The notes beneath the pieces are model-generated. The model was given only the letters and a program-made list of their open reading frames with translations. It had not been told where the DNA came from and did not search any database. Below are positions 5,084 through 5,921 of a DNA stretch of 5,921 nt, piece after piece. Position numbers and translations under genes: made by a program. The DNA is from Salinisphaera sp. UBA1666 (GTDB taxonomy: Bacteria; Pseudomonadota; Gammaproteobacteria; Nevskiales; Salinisphaeraceae), in the NCBI GenBank assembly GCA_002320455.1, contig DCKU01000182.1:1-5921 (forward strand), given 5' to 3'. Each line of letters starts with the position of its first letter. Within the stretch, counting starts at the first letter, position 1.

Positions 5084-5833
5084 TTAGCCGGCGCGCCGTC
5101 GCCGGGTCTCGAACAACGCGATCGCGGTCGCCACCGACACGTTCAGGCTTTCCATGGCGGCCTCCATTGGAATCGAGACCTGCATATCGCAGTGCTCGGC
5201 GGTCAGCGCTCGCAGTCCGCCGGCCTCGCCGCCGGCGACCCAGACGATACGTTCAGGCAGAGCTGTGGCATAGATCGAGGCATGGCTATCGCCGGCCAGG
5301 CCCACCGCCCAAAACCCGTCGGCCTTCAAGCGTTCGAGCGCTCGCGCCAGATTGGTCACCGGCACGAACGGCACGATTTCAGCACCGCCGGCGGCCACCT
5401 TGCGCGCCGCAGCCGTTAGCCCGGCGGCCCGCTTTCGCGGGGCGATGACGGCGGTCACGCCGGCAGCCGCCGCGCTACGCAGACATGCCCCCAGATTATG
5501 CGGGTCTTGAACCTGATCCAGAGCCAACACCCAGGGCCGCGGGCTGCGGGCCAGAAGCGCCGGCAGCTCGGATTCCTTAAGCACATGGCCGGTGACCAGC
5601 TCGGCTGCACAGCCTTGATGGTTGATATCGGGCAGTGCTTTGTCCAGCGCGCCGCGCTCCAGCGTTTCGACCGGCACGCCGGCTTTGTCGGCAGCCGCCG
5701 TTAACGCCCGCGTACGTCCATCGGCCTTGTCGCGTGCCAGGCGAATACGCCGGATGTTCTGCCCTGCCTCAAGGGCAGCGGTCACGGCGTGGACACCGCC
5801 GATCCAATCGGTGGCCTGGCTCTTGTCGCTCAT
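5084..5833 (-). CDS. rlmB: 23S rRNA 2'-O-ribose methyltransferase RlmB (TrmH/SpoU family)
   Basis: RlmB uses S-adenosylmethionine to methylate the ribose of a guanosine (G2251 in E. coli) in the 23S peptidyl-transferase region. Counting from the ATG at 5833, the protein has 249 residues (E. coli 243). The N-terminal substrate-binding domain has IGGVHAV (11-17) and NHQGCAA (71-77). The SPOUT catalytic domain shows motif 1 LDQVQDPHNLGACLRSA (105-121, with Asn113 and Arg119), motif 2 GGEAGGL (201-207, Glu203) and motif 3 SLNVSVATAIALFE (229-242). The ATG at 5833 gives the family N-terminus with a weak GCGAGA upstream; a GTG at 5872 would add 13 residues and sits only two bases after an AGAGG. 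The frame stays open to the right edge, so a longer start cannot be excluded. The related TrmH/RlmB split is settled by the rpsF neighbourhood and the length. Confidence 0.94.
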   Translation of the reverse strand: MSDKSQATDWIGGVHAVTAALEAGQNIRRIRLARDKADGRTRALTAAADKAGVPVETLERGALDKALPDINHQGCAAELVTGHVLKESELPALLARSPRPWVLALDQVQDPHNLGACLRSAAAAGVTAVIAPRKRAAGLTAAARKVAAGGAEIVPFVPVTNLARALERLKADGFWAVGLAGDSHASIYATALPERIVWVAGGEAGGLRALTAEHCDMQVSIPMEAAMESLNVSVATAIALFETRRRRAG

Positions 5834-5921
5834 CGCGTCTCGCTTAATTACGTCGTTAGGGAAGATCTGCACAACCTCTCGCGGGTCGCGTTCGCCAAGA
5901 AAATCAACTTGGTCACAGACG

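Noticed and set aside
5895..5912. CCAAG/CTTGG inverted repeat at the right edge as a terminator or operator
   Set aside because: There are only five pairs around an eight-base loop, with no T-tract; this is expected by chance.
1..5921. CRISPR array, tRNA, rRNA, insertion sequence, integrase or defence genes
   Set aside because: No regularly spaced repeats, cloverleaf sequences, transposase-like reading frames or terminal inverted repeats were seen; nearly all the window is accounted for by housekeeping genes.

Overview
This window looks like core chromosome of a GC-rich gammaproteobacterium. The support is the gene order rlmB - rpsF - rpsR - rplI - dnaB - alr, all on the minus strand, and an S6 protein whose first 60 or so residues closely follow the E. 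coli protein as I remember it. The genus cannot be fixed from the sequence. The acidic tail on L9 would suit a salt-adapted lineage, but that is only a guess.

Right to left, in the direction of transcription: rlmB (23S rRNA 2'-O-methyltransferase) enters from the right edge. Next is a 140-base gap holding a good sigma70-type promoter and a structured leader. Then comes the tight ribosomal protein operon rpsF-rpsR-rplI (S6, S18, L9), whose two internal junctions each use the upstream TAG stop as the start of the next Shine-Dalgarno. A strong hairpin with a nine-T tract ends this operon. A gap of about 270 bases follows, with that terminator and a pair of imperfect direct repeats but no gene. 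After it come dnaB (replicative helicase) and alr (alanine racemase), joined by a TGATG stop-start overlap. On the left, a plus-strand alpha/beta hydrolase of unknown substrate converges on alr with only 8 bases between the stop codons.

Functionally the window combines rRNA modification, ribosome assembly, replication fork unwinding and D-alanine supply for peptidoglycan, a common housekeeping neighbourhood. I found no mobile element, CRISPR array, tRNA, rRNA, toxin-antitoxin pair or defence system, and nothing that amounts to a new biological system. The points most worth a second look are the rpsF leader and the inverted repeat over its promoter, the acidic C-terminal extension of L9, the repeat pair upstream of dnaB, and the lack of an obvious promoter and ribosome binding site for dnaB.
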